Made by a program: the position numbers and the translations under genes
The notes under the pieces: model-generated
What the model saw: only the letters and a program-made list of their open reading frames with translations
Databases searched by the model: none
Told to the model about the DNA's origin: nothing
Assembly: GCA_002373505.1 (NCBI GenBank)
Contig: DFKE01000012.1
Coordinates: forward strand, 186,001 to 250,000
Length of the DNA: 64,000 nucleotides
Reading direction: 5' to 3'
From: Bacteroidales bacterium UBA3653
Lineage (GTDB): Bacteria; Bacteroidota; Bacteroidia; Bacteroidales; Paludibacteraceae
Part shown: positions 7,647 through 16,009 of the stretch, in pieces
How positions within the stretch are numbered: the stretch's first letter is position 1
How the letters are laid out: each line of letters opens with the position of its first letter

Positions 7647-9266
7647 ATGAAGACAAACAATATTGTAATGATCATGGCGCTGTCAGCTCTCACGCTGACA
7701 GCCTGCCAGCAGAACATTCCGCAGGAGCAGAAGGACTGGGAGAACACAACCGCCTATTTCAATGCCTCGGATGAGACAGTGACGACGACGTATTACAAAC
7801 CCTCCATCGGTTCGGTGGGAGACCCCCTGCCGTTCTATGACCCGGTGGCGAAGGACTATAAGATCCTCTATCTCCATAATTTCGAGCAAAATATGGAGCA
7901 AACTTTCCACCCGCTCTGGGGACTGCACACGACGGATGTAGCTACTTACACCCCGATGGGTGAAATACTGCCGACCGGGCTCGCCGGAGAGCAGGACGCT
8001 GCGCTCGGTACAGGTTGCATCGTCTATGACGAGAGCGAGAAACTCTATTACATCTATTACACCGGCGAGCGGTATAAACCTGCTGCCGATGAGGATAGAC
8101 AGGTCGTTATGCGTGCTACCAGCCCGGATTTCAAGACCTGGACCAAAGATCCGCTCTTCCGTCTCCGCGGAGCTGAATACGGCTATAGTTCCCTCAATTT
8201 CCGCGACCCGTATATCTGGCGCATGGACGACGGATGGCACATGATTGTGGCTACCAAACCGATGCCGGATGGGGCACGTATAGAGGAGAAAGACGGCTGC
8301 TTTGCCGAGTTCATTTCGTCCGACCTCAAGACATGGGAGCATAAAGGCAAATTCTCCAAAATGATCTGGGATCGCTTCATGGAGTGTCCGAACGTCTTCC
8401 AGATGGGCGATTGGTGGTATCTCACTTATAGCGACATGGCTGCTTTTGAGCGCCGCGTACACTACCTTAAGGGACGCACGATCGACGAACTCAAAGCGGC
8501 TACCAATCCTACTTGGCCTGATAGCAAAGAGGGTGCACTCGATTGCCGCGCTTTCTATGCCGGAAACACCGCTTCCGACGGTACCGACCGCTATATGTGG
8601 GGTTGGTGCCCTGAGCGACGCGGAAAGGACAATACCGACATCTCTGCTGAGGCTGAACCCAAATGGGGCGGTACCCTCGTTGTGCATAAACTGCTGCAAC
8701 GCGAGGACGGTACTCTCTACCTCGGCGAAGTGCCCGCTATGCGCGAGAAATACAATGCCGCTAAGGAGGTCAAAGTAGTGAAGAAGTGGGGCGAAGAGGA
8801 AGGAAATCTCACGATTGCAGACGGTGTCTATACGATGAAAGCATACAGTTCCGTTATGTTCAGCACCCTCGGTTACCACAACCACCTCTCCATGACCGTT
8901 ACCACGGATGACAAAGCGGACCGTTTCGGCATCTCTTTCGTGCGCGGTGACCGCAAAGACGGCGACAAGACCTACGAGAAATATTATTCCATCATGGTCT
9001 GCCCGGACGGAGACAAACATTTCATCCGCTTCGAGGAAGAGCAGGGTGTATGGGAACTCAAAGGCGGCGGCAGTTATGCTTTTGCTACGCCGGCAGACAA
9101 TACCTATAAGATTGATATCTATACCGATAACTCCGTCCTCGTCATGTACATCAACGATATAGTGGCTTATACCCAGCGTATATACGGCATTCAGCGCAAC
9201 TGCTGGTCTGTCAACTGCTACGAAGGAGGTATGATGGTTCAAGACATCCAAATCAAACAATATTAA
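7647..9266 (+). CDS. GH32-family fructan hydrolase, divergent, lipoprotein
   Basis: Predicted fructosidase of the five-bladed beta-propeller GH32 family, anchored as a lipoprotein (signal ends TLTAC, Cys20). The three family signatures are visible: FYDP with candidate nucleophile Asp65 (in place of the usual WMNDPNG), FRDP with transition-state stabiliser Asp187, and MECP with acid/base Glu246. The C-terminal ~180 residues form the usual beta-sandwich, including a concanavalin-like stretch (KYYSIMVCPDGDKHFIRFEEEQ). The 539-residue length fits. The altered first motif suggests a distinct linkage or substrate preference compared with the second GH32 gene. It lies between the glycan-binding lipoprotein gene and a small secreted protein gene in the same operon. 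Confidence 0.85.
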   Translation: MKTNNIVMIMALSALTLTACQQNIPQEQKDWENTTAYFNASDETVTTTYYKPSIGSVGDPLPFYDPVAKDYKILYLHNFEQNMEQTFHPLWGLHTTDVATYTPMGEILPTGLAGEQDAALGTGCIVYDESEKLYYIYYTGERYKPAADEDRQVVMRATSPDFKTWTKDPLFRLRGAEYGYSSLNFRDPYIWRMDDGWHMIVATKPMPDGARIEEKDGCFAEFISSDLKTWEHKGKFSKMIWDRFMECPNVFQMGDWWYLTYSDMAAFERRVHYLKGRTIDELKAATNPTWPDSKEGALDCRAFYAGNTASDGTDRYMWGWCPERRGKDNTDISAEAEPKWGGTLVVHKLLQREDGTLYLGEVPAMREKYNAAKEVKVVKKWGEEEGNLTIADGVYTMKAYSSVMFSTLGYHNHLSMTVTTDDKADRFGISFVRGDRKDGDKTYEKYYSIMVCPDGDKHFIRFEEEQGVWELKGGGSYAFATPADNTYKIDIYTDNSVLVMYINDIVAYTQRIYGIQRNCWSVNCYEGGMMVQDIQIKQY

Positions 9267-9277
9267 TTATTAACCGG

Positions 9278-9307
9278 ATAAGGGGCAGGAATGTGCCTGC
9301 CCCTTGT
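9278..9307 (+). terminator. Strong hairpin after the first GH32 gene
   Basis: AAGGGGCAGG (9280-9289) pairs perfectly with CCTGCCCCTT (9296-9305) around a 6-nt loop, extended by one wobble and one A-T pair. A T-rich stretch (9314-9319) follows after a short gap. It could be an attenuator or processing site inside the operon, as genes continue on the same strand. Confidence 0.55.
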
Positions 9308-9326
9308 CCACAAATTTTTAAAACTT

Positions 9327-10178
9327 ATGAAAAAAATTACTCTTTTGGCTGCGCTTTTCGCAGCAATGACCATCAATGCAACGGACCTCTGGACCGGGTC
9401 CAAACATGTATCATGGAGTGATGGCGGTATTCAGATTCAGAAAGAAGCTTTTGCTGAGGCTCTGCCCGGACAGAAGATTGTCGTTACCTTCACCGGCGCT
9501 TCCGACGGTATCGAGTTCAAAGTGATGAATGCTAATTTCGACCATCTGGCAGGCTCGCGTGAAGCAGCGTGGATCAATGGTGACGGTGCTTTTGAGCAAT
9601 TCTTGACTGTTGCAGCTGTGGATAGCCTCAAGGCGTACGGACTGGAGATCATTGGCGCAAACTTTACTTGCAACAAAGTCGAACTCCTCGACGGCAAAAC
9701 ACTCAAAGACGGTTTCACCGTTTGGACCGGTTTCTTCTGGGCGGACGAATGGAAAACCCTCGAACTCTACTGGAACGGCTATGCCGGTGTCGATTGGAGC
9801 AAAGCAACCGCACTCCGTATCTATTCGGAGGCAGGCCGCTCGGACTTTGTTATCAATGTAATCCTCAATGCATGGCCGGATCAAGGTGGCGAGAATGTAG
9901 CCAACCAGGAGGCCATGACAGCAGGTGAGGGCTACATGGAACTGCCTCTGACTGATGAGTTGCGTACCAAATTGGCTGAAGCTTCCAAGTGGATGATCCA
10001 GTTCAACAAAGAGACCGGCGAACCCTTCAATGTAACAGACATCGTGCTCGTTGGCAACTTCTCAACCGCTATTGACAACATCGTTATAGATGGCAAAGCA
10101 GTCAAGACCATTGAAAACGGTCAGCTCGTGATCATCAAAAACGGCGTCAAATACAACGCACTGGGCGCACAATTATAA
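9327..10178 (+). CDS. Secreted protein of unknown function in the fructan locus
   Basis: I do not recognise the family. The start at 9327 is chosen because it gives a clean signal peptide (MKKITLLAALFAAMTINA, then TDLW); the upstream ATG at 9291 lies in the loop of a hairpin. The mature ~265 residues look like two similar beta-rich modules: DLWTGSKHVSWSDGGIQI and FTVWTGFFWADEWKTLEL each start a segment with repeated WTG/W and aromatic-rich strands, as in carbohydrate-binding beta-sandwiches. The tail (GQLVIIKNGVKYNALGAQL) is a 20-residue module also seen at the end of the giant protein at 38258. Position between two GH32 genes suggests a role in fructan binding; this is inference. Confidence 0.7.
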   Translation: MKKITLLAALFAAMTINATDLWTGSKHVSWSDGGIQIQKEAFAEALPGQKIVVTFTGASDGIEFKVMNANFDHLAGSREAAWINGDGAFEQFLTVAAVDSLKAYGLEIIGANFTCNKVELLDGKTLKDGFTVWTGFFWADEWKTLELYWNGYAGVDWSKATALRIYSEAGRSDFVINVILNAWPDQGGENVANQEAMTAGEGYMELPLTDELRTKLAEASKWMIQFNKETGEPFNVTDIVLVGNFSTAIDNIVIDGKAVKTIENGQLVIIKNGVKYNALGAQL

Positions 10179-10210
10179 TCGTGCCTAGGGCTGAACTCTA
10201 ATCCCCTTAC

Positions 10211-10239
10211 GGCATAGGCGGCTGATTACCGCCTATGCT
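10211..10239 (+). terminator. Hairpin upstream of the second GH32 gene
   Basis: GCATAGGCGG (10212-10221) and CCGCCTATGC (10229-10238) form a perfect 10-bp stem with a 7-nt loop, without a following T-run. The right arm contains the in-frame ATG at 10235, which I reject as the start. A site with the same ATAGGCGG core lies upstream of the small lipoprotein gene at 45602-45622. Confidence 0.45.
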
Positions 10240-10264
10240 GACAAATAAACTAAAAAAGTACTTT

Positions 10265-11683
10265 ATGACAAAACACATTCTTTTGGGATTATTGTCGGCT
10301 ACCGTGCTGTTAGCAGGTTGTGCTAAGAAACCGGCTAATCACCCGACCGACGAACCTTTCCGGTCGGTCTATCACCACTCACCTGCTGCCAATTGGATGA
10401 ATGATCCGAATGGTATGTTTTACGACGAGGCCAACGGCATATGGCATCTCTACTACCAGCACAACCCTTTTGGCTGCACTTGGGGACCAATGCATTGGGG
10501 ACATGCTACTTCAACCGACCTTCTGACATGGGAGGAGCACCCCATCGTTCTTTGTCCGGACTCTATCGGGACGATCTTCTCCGGCTCGGCAGTCATAGAT
10601 AGGAACAACACCGCCGATTTCGGAGAGAACGCTATCGTAGCGATCTATACGCAGTCGGAAGTCATCGGGCAGCACCAGTCTATCGCATATAGTACCGATG
10701 GGGGCTATACCTTCACCAAATACGAAGGAAACCCGGTTCTCATGGGCGACATCGCGGATTTCCGTGACCCGAAAGTGACATGGGACGGCGACAAATGGCT
10801 GATGACTCTTGCCTGCCAGCAGGAGATCCGTTTCTATGCCTCGCCGAATCTTAAGGAGTGGACCTATCTCTCGTCTTTTGGAAAAGACCTTGGCACCCAC
10901 GGAGGCGTATGGGAGTGCCCGGAGTTGTTGCATATCGGCGACAAATACGTCCTTCTCGTTTCCATCAATCCCGGAGGACCATTTGGCGGCTCTGCAACCC
11001 AGTATTTCGTAGGAGACTGGGACGGTAAGGAGTTTCGATGTGAAAATGGTAAATGTGACAATGAACAAATGAATTGGCTCGATTATGGTAAGGACAATTA
11101 CTCCACCTTCACCTTCCACAACTCTCCCGATGGTCGTTTGGTAGCTATGGGATGGATGAGTAACTGGCAGTACGCAGAAGTACTACCGACGGTGGCTTTC
11201 CGGTCGCAGAATACCGTTGCGCGTGACCTCTTCCTCTATACGGATGACGAAGGCGAATATCGCTTGGGTTCCGTGCCTTCCAAAGAGACCTTGGCGCTCC
11301 GCGGAGAAGAAACCAAATACCTGCCGGATGCCGGTATTGTCGAACTGACTTTGGATGGCAAACAGGACGCACTCATTACCCTCTCCAACGACAAAGGTGA
11401 GAAAGTGGTCATGAACCTCGACGTACACCGGCGCACCTTCTCCATGGACCGCACCGCTTCGGGCGACTGCTCTTTCTCCCATGATTTCGCAGCACGTACG
11501 GTAGCGCCGCTCTTTGTCAAACGCGACATGTATCATGTCCTGCTTTTCATCGACCATTGCTCCATCGAGGCGTTTGATGCCGAAGGCGCTTGGGCGATGA
11601 CCAACCTCGTCTTCCCGTCCGAACCCTACAACCATCTTGAGGTTCAAGGTGGAGAAGCGAAAATCTACAATGTAAAAATCTAA
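10265..11683 (+). CDS. GH32-family exo-fructosidase (levanase/inulinase-like), lipoprotein
   Basis: Releases fructose from fructan or fructo-oligosaccharides. The start at 10265 gives the lipoprotein signal MTKHILLGLLSATVLLAGC (Cys19); an earlier ATG at 10235 is inside a hairpin. All canonical GH32 motifs are present: WMNDPNG with nucleophile Asp47, FRDP with Asp168 and WECPE with acid/base Glu217. The propeller is followed by the C-terminal beta-sandwich (from ~residue 320; DRTASGDCSF, DHCSIEAFD). At 472 residues it has the usual length of the family. It precedes the MFS importer and fructokinase, so its product is likely free fructose. Compared with the first GH32 it is the more typical enzyme. 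Confidence 0.93.
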   Translation: MTKHILLGLLSATVLLAGCAKKPANHPTDEPFRSVYHHSPAANWMNDPNGMFYDEANGIWHLYYQHNPFGCTWGPMHWGHATSTDLLTWEEHPIVLCPDSIGTIFSGSAVIDRNNTADFGENAIVAIYTQSEVIGQHQSIAYSTDGGYTFTKYEGNPVLMGDIADFRDPKVTWDGDKWLMTLACQQEIRFYASPNLKEWTYLSSFGKDLGTHGGVWECPELLHIGDKYVLLVSINPGGPFGGSATQYFVGDWDGKEFRCENGKCDNEQMNWLDYGKDNYSTFTFHNSPDGRLVAMGWMSNWQYAEVLPTVAFRSQNTVARDLFLYTDDEGEYRLGSVPSKETLALRGEETKYLPDAGIVELTLDGKQDALITLSNDKGEKVVMNLDVHRRTFSMDRTASGDCSFSHDFAARTVAPLFVKRDMYHVLLFIDHCSIEAFDAEGAWAMTNLVFPSEPYNHLEVQGGEAKIYNVKI

Positions 11684-11701
11684 ATTGTTAAATGTCTAAA
11701 T

Positions 11702-11741
11702 AAATGAACAAATGGAAAATGACAAAATGGTAAATAAATGG
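11702..11741 (+). repeat. 15-bp repeat carrying alternative start codons of the MFS gene
   Basis: Units AAATGAACAAATGGA and AAATGACAAAATGGT match at 12 of 15 positions and are followed by a partial third. The two candidate starts of the transporter gene (11712 and 11727) are exactly one repeat unit apart. Confidence 0.6.
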
Positions 11742-12872
11742 GCTCTTTTGCCCGTGATGCTCTGTTTCTTCACCATGGGCTTCGTGGACCTCGTGGGCAT
11801 CGCTTCCAACTATGTGCAGCAAGACCTCGGTCTGACGCATGCGCAGGCGAATATCATGCCTTCGCTCGTCTTTTTCTGGTTCCTCATCTTCTCCGTGCCT
11901 ACGGGTATGCTGATGAATAAGATCGGCAGAAAGAAGACCGTTCTTCTCTCTATCCTCGTGACCGTCCTGTCGTTGATTTTGCCCCTCTGCGGGGAGAGCT
12001 ATGCGATGATGCTCGTTGCGTTCTCGCTCCTCGGTATCGGTAACGCCCTCATGCAGACTTCGCTCAATCCGCTGGTGTCGAATATCGTCACGGGTAACCT
12101 CTCCTCGACGCTGACGTTCGGTCAGTTCGTCAAGGCGATCGCTTCTTTCCTCGCGCCGTATATCGCGATGTGGGGAGCAACGGAGGCTATCCCGCATATG
12201 GGCTTGGGATGGAAAGTGCTGTTCCCAATCTATGCGGTTATCGGCATTGTCGCTATCCTCGCGCTCGCGTTCACTTCGATTCATGAGGAGCCGGCAGCGA
12301 AAGGCTCGTCCTTCGTGGATTGTTTCAAACTGCTCGGCAAGCCTTTTATCCTCCTTTGTTTTTTAGGTATCATGTGCCATGTGGGTATCGATGTCGGTAC
12401 CAACACCACTGCGCCGAAGATCCTCATGGAGCGTCTGGGACTGGACCTCGCGGCGGCGGGATTCGCTACCTCCCTCTATTTCATCTTCCGTACCATCGGA
12501 TGTCTATCCGGATCTGCCATCCTGCGGCTCATCCCGGAGAAGATCTTCTTTGCAATATCCGTATGCATGATCATTGCGGCAATGATCCTTCTGGCGGTAG
12601 GAGACGCCCAATGGGTGCTCTATACCGGTATCGCCCTTGTGGGATTCGGTAACTCCAATATCTTCTCCATCTGCTTCGCGCAGGCGCTTAACTATGATCC
12701 CGTGCATAAGAACGAGATCTCGGGCTTGATGATCATGGGACTTTTCGGAGGTACTATCTTCCCGCTTTGTATGGGCTTTATGTCCGACCTGATGGGTTCA
12801 ATCGGTGCTGTCCTTGTTATGGCGATAGGTGCAGCATACCTCACCTTCTTTACCCTTAAAATCAAAAAATAA
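11712..12872 (+). CDS. MFS sugar importer, probably fructose
   Basis: Inner-membrane transporter of the major facilitator superfamily with about 12 hydrophobic segments in 386 residues. The loop after the second helix reads MLMNKIGRKKTVLLS, the MFS cytoplasmic GRKK-type motif. Overall pattern is that of the fucose/glucose/galactose permease branch. Its place between an exo-fructosidase and fructokinase matches the MFS importer of the Bacteroides thetaiotaomicron fructan locus, so fructose import is likely but inferred. Starts at 11712 and 11727 are both possible and differ by one 15-bp repeat unit (MENDK or not); the shorter form begins MVNKWALLPVMLCFF. Confidence 0.88.
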   Translation: MENDKMVNKWALLPVMLCFFTMGFVDLVGIASNYVQQDLGLTHAQANIMPSLVFFWFLIFSVPTGMLMNKIGRKKTVLLSILVTVLSLILPLCGESYAMMLVAFSLLGIGNALMQTSLNPLVSNIVTGNLSSTLTFGQFVKAIASFLAPYIAMWGATEAIPHMGLGWKVLFPIYAVIGIVAILALAFTSIHEEPAAKGSSFVDCFKLLGKPFILLCFLGIMCHVGIDVGTNTTAPKILMERLGLDLAAAGFATSLYFIFRTIGCLSGSAILRLIPEKIFFAISVCMIIAAMILLAVGDAQWVLYTGIALVGFGNSNIFSICFAQALNYDPVHKNEISGLMIMGLFGGTIFPLCMGFMSDLMGSIGAVLVMAIGAAYLTFFTLKIKK

Positions 12873-12877
12873 TATTT

Positions 12878-12907
12878 ATTATTCATTAATCAATTATTCA
12901 TTACTAT
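12878..12907 (+). repeat. 15-bp tandem repeat running into the fructokinase start
   Basis: ATTATTCATTAATCA and ATTATTCATTACTAT are two 15-bp units with 11 of 15 matches. The second ends inside the ATG of the fructokinase gene at 12906. Confidence 0.6.
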
Positions 12908-13823
12908 GAAATACGTAATCGGAATTGGAGAGGCACTCTTTGACTGCCTGCCTGAAGGACGCAAACTCGGTGGAGCACCCGCGAATTTTGCATATCATGT
13001 ATCCCAGTTCGGGCTCAACGGATGTGCTATCTCCGCTATAGGAGACGACGAACTCGGTCAGGAGATCGTAGATAAGTTCACGGCTATCCATAATAGTCTT
13101 TCAACTTTTAACTTTCAACTCTCAACGGTGGAGCAACCTACGGGCACGGTCAAGGTCACTTTGGACGAGAAAGGTATCCCGCAGTACGAGATATGTCTCG
13201 GAGTAGCATGGGATAACATCCCTCTCACCAACGAAATGCTGGAGATTGCTCACCATGCTCAAGCGGTCTGTTTCGGTTCGCTCGCGCAACGTTCGCAAAC
13301 CAGCAGGGAAACCATTCAGGCTTTCCTTGACGCTATGCCCGAGGATGCGCTCAAGGTCTTCGATATCAACCTCCGTCAGTCCTGGTACACTGCCGAAGTG
13401 ATTGCCGAATCCCTGCAGCGGACGAATGTGCTCAAGATCAACGACGAGGAACTGGACGTCGTTGCTACCATGCTCCTCGGCGAACCGACCGTTCCCGACA
13501 GACTCATCGCGGAGGACGCAGACAAGACACGCCGCATCTGCCGTGAACTCATCGCCCGTTACAACTTGGATATGCTCATCCTCACCTGTGGCGCGATAGG
13601 GTCGTATGTCTTTACCGCTTCCGAAGAGAGTTATGTAGCTACGCCTAAAGTGCAAGTAGCCGATACTGTCGGTGCAGGAGACAGCTTTACCGCTACATTC
13701 GTCGCACAACTACTCCTCGGCAAAACCATCCGCGAGGCGCATGAGAAAGCCGTTGTCGTCTCTGCCTTCGTCTGCACACAACGAGGCGCCATGCCAACAC
13801 TTCCGGAGGAACTCAAGGCATAA
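12906..13823 (+). CDS. Fructokinase, PfkB family
   Basis: Phosphorylates fructose in the cytoplasm, the last step of this locus. The 305-residue protein has the PfkB N-terminal substrate motif (GGAPANFAYHVSQFG, ~22-36) and the C-terminal ATP/anion-hole signature DTVGAGDSFTATF (~253-265) with the catalytic Asp in GAGD. Residues 65-74 (LSTFNFQLST) are encoded by four 7-bp repeat units (13098-13125) and lie in the segment where the family usually has a short variable loop, so the repeat appears tolerated. The gene ends the fructan operon and is followed by a clear terminator. Confidence 0.93.
   Translation: MKYVIGIGEALFDCLPEGRKLGGAPANFAYHVSQFGLNGCAISAIGDDELGQEIVDKFTAIHNSLSTFNFQLSTVEQPTGTVKVTLDEKGIPQYEICLGVAWDNIPLTNEMLEIAHHAQAVCFGSLAQRSQTSRETIQAFLDAMPEDALKVFDINLRQSWYTAEVIAESLQRTNVLKINDEELDVVATMLLGEPTVPDRLIAEDADKTRRICRELIARYNLDMLILTCGAIGSYVFTASEESYVATPKVQVADTVGAGDSFTATFVAQLLLGKTIREAHEKAVVVSAFVCTQRGAMPTLPEELKA
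13098..13125 (+). repeat. Four-unit 7-bp array inside the fructokinase gene
   Basis: CTTTCAA, CTTTTAA, CTTTCAA, CTCTCAA, in frame within the coding sequence. The same unit dominates the intergenic array at 35992-36096. Confidence 0.8.
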
Positions 13824-13847
13824 AATCGAAACACACAAATTCCATCC

Positions 13848-13884
13848 AAAAGAGACCTGCGAAATGCCATCGCGGGTCTCTTTT
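13848..13884 (+). terminator. Terminator of the fructan operon
   Basis: AAAAGAGACCTGCG (13848-13861) pairs with CGCGGGTCTCTTTT (13871-13884), a 14-bp stem with one G-T wobble. The stem carries A and T tracts on its two sides, so it can work in both directions. Confidence 0.8.
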
Positions 13885-13917
13885 ATCCGTGTTGCCTCCG
13901 ATAACTAATTTACTCAC

Positions 13918-14038
13918 GGGTCATTTACGACTCAATTACGACTCGTTTAGCGGTCATTTTCGACTCATTTAGCACTCATTGTCGAACCATTATCGAATCA
14001 TTATCGAACCGTTTTCGAGAGATAGTGGGGTATCTCGG
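13918..14038 (+). repeat. Nine-unit 11-bp array joined to a hairpin (copy A)
   Basis: Nine consecutive 11-bp units run from 13918 to 14016 (for example GACTCATTTAG, GAACCATTATC, GAATCATTATC), then a 22-nt block 14017-14038 with a GAGATA/TATCTC stem. This fills the gap between the fructan operon terminator and the rfbB terminator. A second copy in the opposite orientation lies at 46123-46210. Confidence 0.8.
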
Positions 14039-14053
14039 GAGGACAGGGCAACA

Positions 14054-14081
14054 AAAAACCGCTGTTTGATCAGCGGTTTTT
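14054..14081 (-). terminator. Terminator of the - strand operon at rfbB
   Basis: CAGCGGTTTTT (14071-14081) pairs with AAAAACCGCTG (14054-14064) around a 6-nt loop. Read on the - strand it overlaps the rfbB stop codon and ends in a T-run. Confidence 0.8.
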
Positions 14082-15203
14082 GTACATCTCTTCGTAGTAT
14101 TTCTCGTACTCGCCGGAGGTGATGTTGTCCAGCCATGCCTGGTTGTCCAGATACCAGCGGACGGTCTTCTCAATGCCTTCTTCGAACTGCAGGCTCGGCT
14201 CCCAGCCCAATTCTTTTTGCAGTTTGGTGGAATCGATAGCATAGCGCATATCGTGTCCCGCGCGGTCGGTGACGAAAGTGATGAGGTCGAGGTCCGCGCC
14301 TTCGGGACGACCCAGCAGACGGTCCACGGTCTTGATAACCGTCTTGATGATATCAATATTCTTCCACTCGTTGAAACCGCCGATATTATAGGTCTCGGCG
14401 ATCGTGCCTTTGTGGAAGATGAGGTCTATCGCCCGTGCATGGTCTTCCACGTAGAGCCAGTCGCGCACGTTCTCGCCCTTGCCATAGACAGGGAGCGGCT
14501 TGCGGTGGCGGATATTATTGATGAAGAGCGGAATCAGCTTCTCCGGGAACTGGTAGGGACCGTAGTTGTTGGAGCAGTTGGTGACGATCGTCGGCATGCC
14601 GTAGGTGTCATGGAAAGCGCGGACGAAATGGTCGCTCGAAGCCTTTGAAGCGGAGTAGGGCGAGTGAGGGTTGTATTTGGTGGTCTCGTAGAAGAAATCC
14701 TCGCCATACGCCAGATGGTGGTCCGAGGAGGACGCTTTGGTGGTGAACGGCGGCTTGATACCCTCCGGGTGTGTCATTTGCAACGCACCATAGACCTCGT
14801 CGGTGGAGATATGATAGAACCGTTTGCCCTCGTATTTCTCCGGCAGCGACTCCCAATAGAGTTTGGCGGCTTGCAGCATGGAGAGCGTACCCATGACGTT
14901 CGTGCGGGCGAAAGTGAAGGGGTCCTTGATGGAGCGGTCCACATGGCTCTCCGCCGCCAGATGGATCACACCCGTCACATGCTCCTCCTGCATGAGGGCA
15001 TAGATAGTGTCGAAATCGCAGATGTCGGCGCGTACGAAGCGGTAATTGGGCTTGTCCTCGATGTCCTTGAGGTTAGCGAGGTTGCCTGCATAAGTCAGTT
15101 TGTCCACATTGATAATCCGGTAGTCGGGGTATTTGTTCACAAACAGCCGTACTACATGGCTTCCGATAAATCCGGCTCCGCCGGTGATGATTATGCTTTG
15201 CAT
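14070..15203 (-). CDS. rfbB: dTDP-glucose 4,6-dehydratase
   Basis: Converts dTDP-glucose to dTDP-4-keto-6-deoxyglucose in the dTDP-rhamnose pathway for surface polysaccharides. Short-chain dehydrogenase (extended) fold: NAD-binding GGAGFIGSH (8-16), catalytic STDE motif (133-136) and YSASK with Tyr183 and Lys187. The 377-residue length is normal. It is the last gene of the - strand run and sits about 21 kb from rfbA, rather than in one rfb cluster. The spacer to birA is a 7-bp array. Confidence 0.95.
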   Translation of the reverse strand: MQSIIITGGAGFIGSHVVRLFVNKYPDYRIINVDKLTYAGNLANLKDIEDKPNYRFVRADICDFDTIYALMQEEHVTGVIHLAAESHVDRSIKDPFTFARTNVMGTLSMLQAAKLYWESLPEKYEGKRFYHISTDEVYGALQMTHPEGIKPPFTTKASSSDHHLAYGEDFFYETTKYNPHSPYSASKASSDHFVRAFHDTYGMPTIVTNCSNNYGPYQFPEKLIPLFINNIRHRKPLPVYGKGENVRDWLYVEDHARAIDLIFHKGTIAETYNIGGFNEWKNIDIIKTVIKTVDRLLGRPEGADLDLITFVTDRAGHDMRYAIDSTKLQKELGWEPSLQFEEGIEKTVRWYLDNQAWLDNITSGEYEKYYEEMYKNR

Positions 15204-15205
15204 AT

Positions 15206-15240
15206 AATTAAAAATTAAAAATTACGAATTAAAAATTAAA
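15206..15240 (-). repeat. Five-unit 7-bp array filling the birA-rfbB spacer
   Basis: On the + strand AATTAAA, AATTAAA, AATTACG, AATTAAA, AATTAAA. The last unit contains the birA stop codon and the first begins three bases upstream of the rfbB start. Confidence 0.75.
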
Positions 15241-16009
15241 GCACGTATCGTATTTCTTTGAAGTGGTATATACGAAGGTTGCCGTCTTTGTCCCGAAGCT
15301 CAAGTTCTCCATCTGTCCGCACATCTTCAATCTTTGCGAGGAAGATCCCTTCGGTCTCTTTGCCGGCATTCATGGTGGGGGCTGTACTCACTTCGCGCTC
15401 CACGAACGGCCAAAAGCCGTCTTTGCGATAGAGGTGCGCCATATAATACTCCCTGTTGCTCGTCGAGAGCGCCTGATCCATTTCGTCGAGCAACTTGTTC
15501 ATCAACTCCTCCAGATCGTAGTCAAGACCTGTGATCTGCTTGATAGAAACGGGGTTAGGTGCGTCCGAGACAAAGGTCGTTTGGTTGACATTGAGCCCGA
15601 TACCCGCTATCATGTATTTCACGTCATAGCCGTCATACATATTCTCAATGAGAATACCCGCCAGTTTCTTGTCCCCGTAATAGATATCGTTCGGCCATTT
15701 GATGGTTAGTTTGTTATCGTCCGGGAGCAAGGACTGAATCATCTTATGCAATGCTGCGCAGACTGCTTGATTTATATTGAACGGCGGGAAGCATAAGTGA
15801 AAACGGCCAATATCCAACAAGATCGAACACAACAGGTTTTTGTCCGGCTCACTCTCCCAGCCGTTTCCTGTCTGACCACGCCCGGCAGTCTGGTATCCGG
15901 CACGGATGAAACCTGCCATGAGCCAGTCGGATTCGCCGGGGAACGATTCTCCTTTGGCGATCATCTCCTTCATCAGGGTGTTGGTGCTATTTGTGCGCTC
16001 TATATACAT
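15236..16009 (-). CDS. birA: Biotin-[acetyl-CoA-carboxylase] ligase
   Basis: Attaches biotin to the carrier protein of biotin-dependent carboxylases. The protein has the biotinoyl-AMP-forming motif GRGQTGNGWES (43-53) and the KWPNDIYYGDKKLAGILIE segment (~104-122). At 257 residues it lacks the N-terminal DNA-binding domain of E. coli BirA, as usual in Bacteroidetes, so it should be an enzyme without repressor activity. The start overlaps the end of the upstream dacB gene by 23 bp, implying translational coupling. Confidence 0.93.
   Translation of the reverse strand: MYIERTNSTNTLMKEMIAKGESFPGESDWLMAGFIRAGYQTAGRGQTGNGWESEPDKNLLCSILLDIGRFHLCFPPFNINQAVCAALHKMIQSLLPDDNKLTIKWPNDIYYGDKKLAGILIENMYDGYDVKYMIAGIGLNVNQTTFVSDAPNPVSIKQITGLDYDLEELMNKLLDEMDQALSTSNREYYMAHLYRKDGFWPFVEREVSTAPTMNAGKETEGIFLAKIEDVRTDGELELRDKDGNLRIYHFKEIRYVL

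Noticed and set aside
7683..9260. A 525-residue open frame on the - strand opposite the first GH32 gene
   Set aside because: Antisense shadow of a gene with all catalytic motifs; no promoter or domain supports it.
13918..14038. Integration attachment site or small transposon
   Set aside because: No transposase, integrase or target-site duplication is visible at either copy; kept as a repeat element only.
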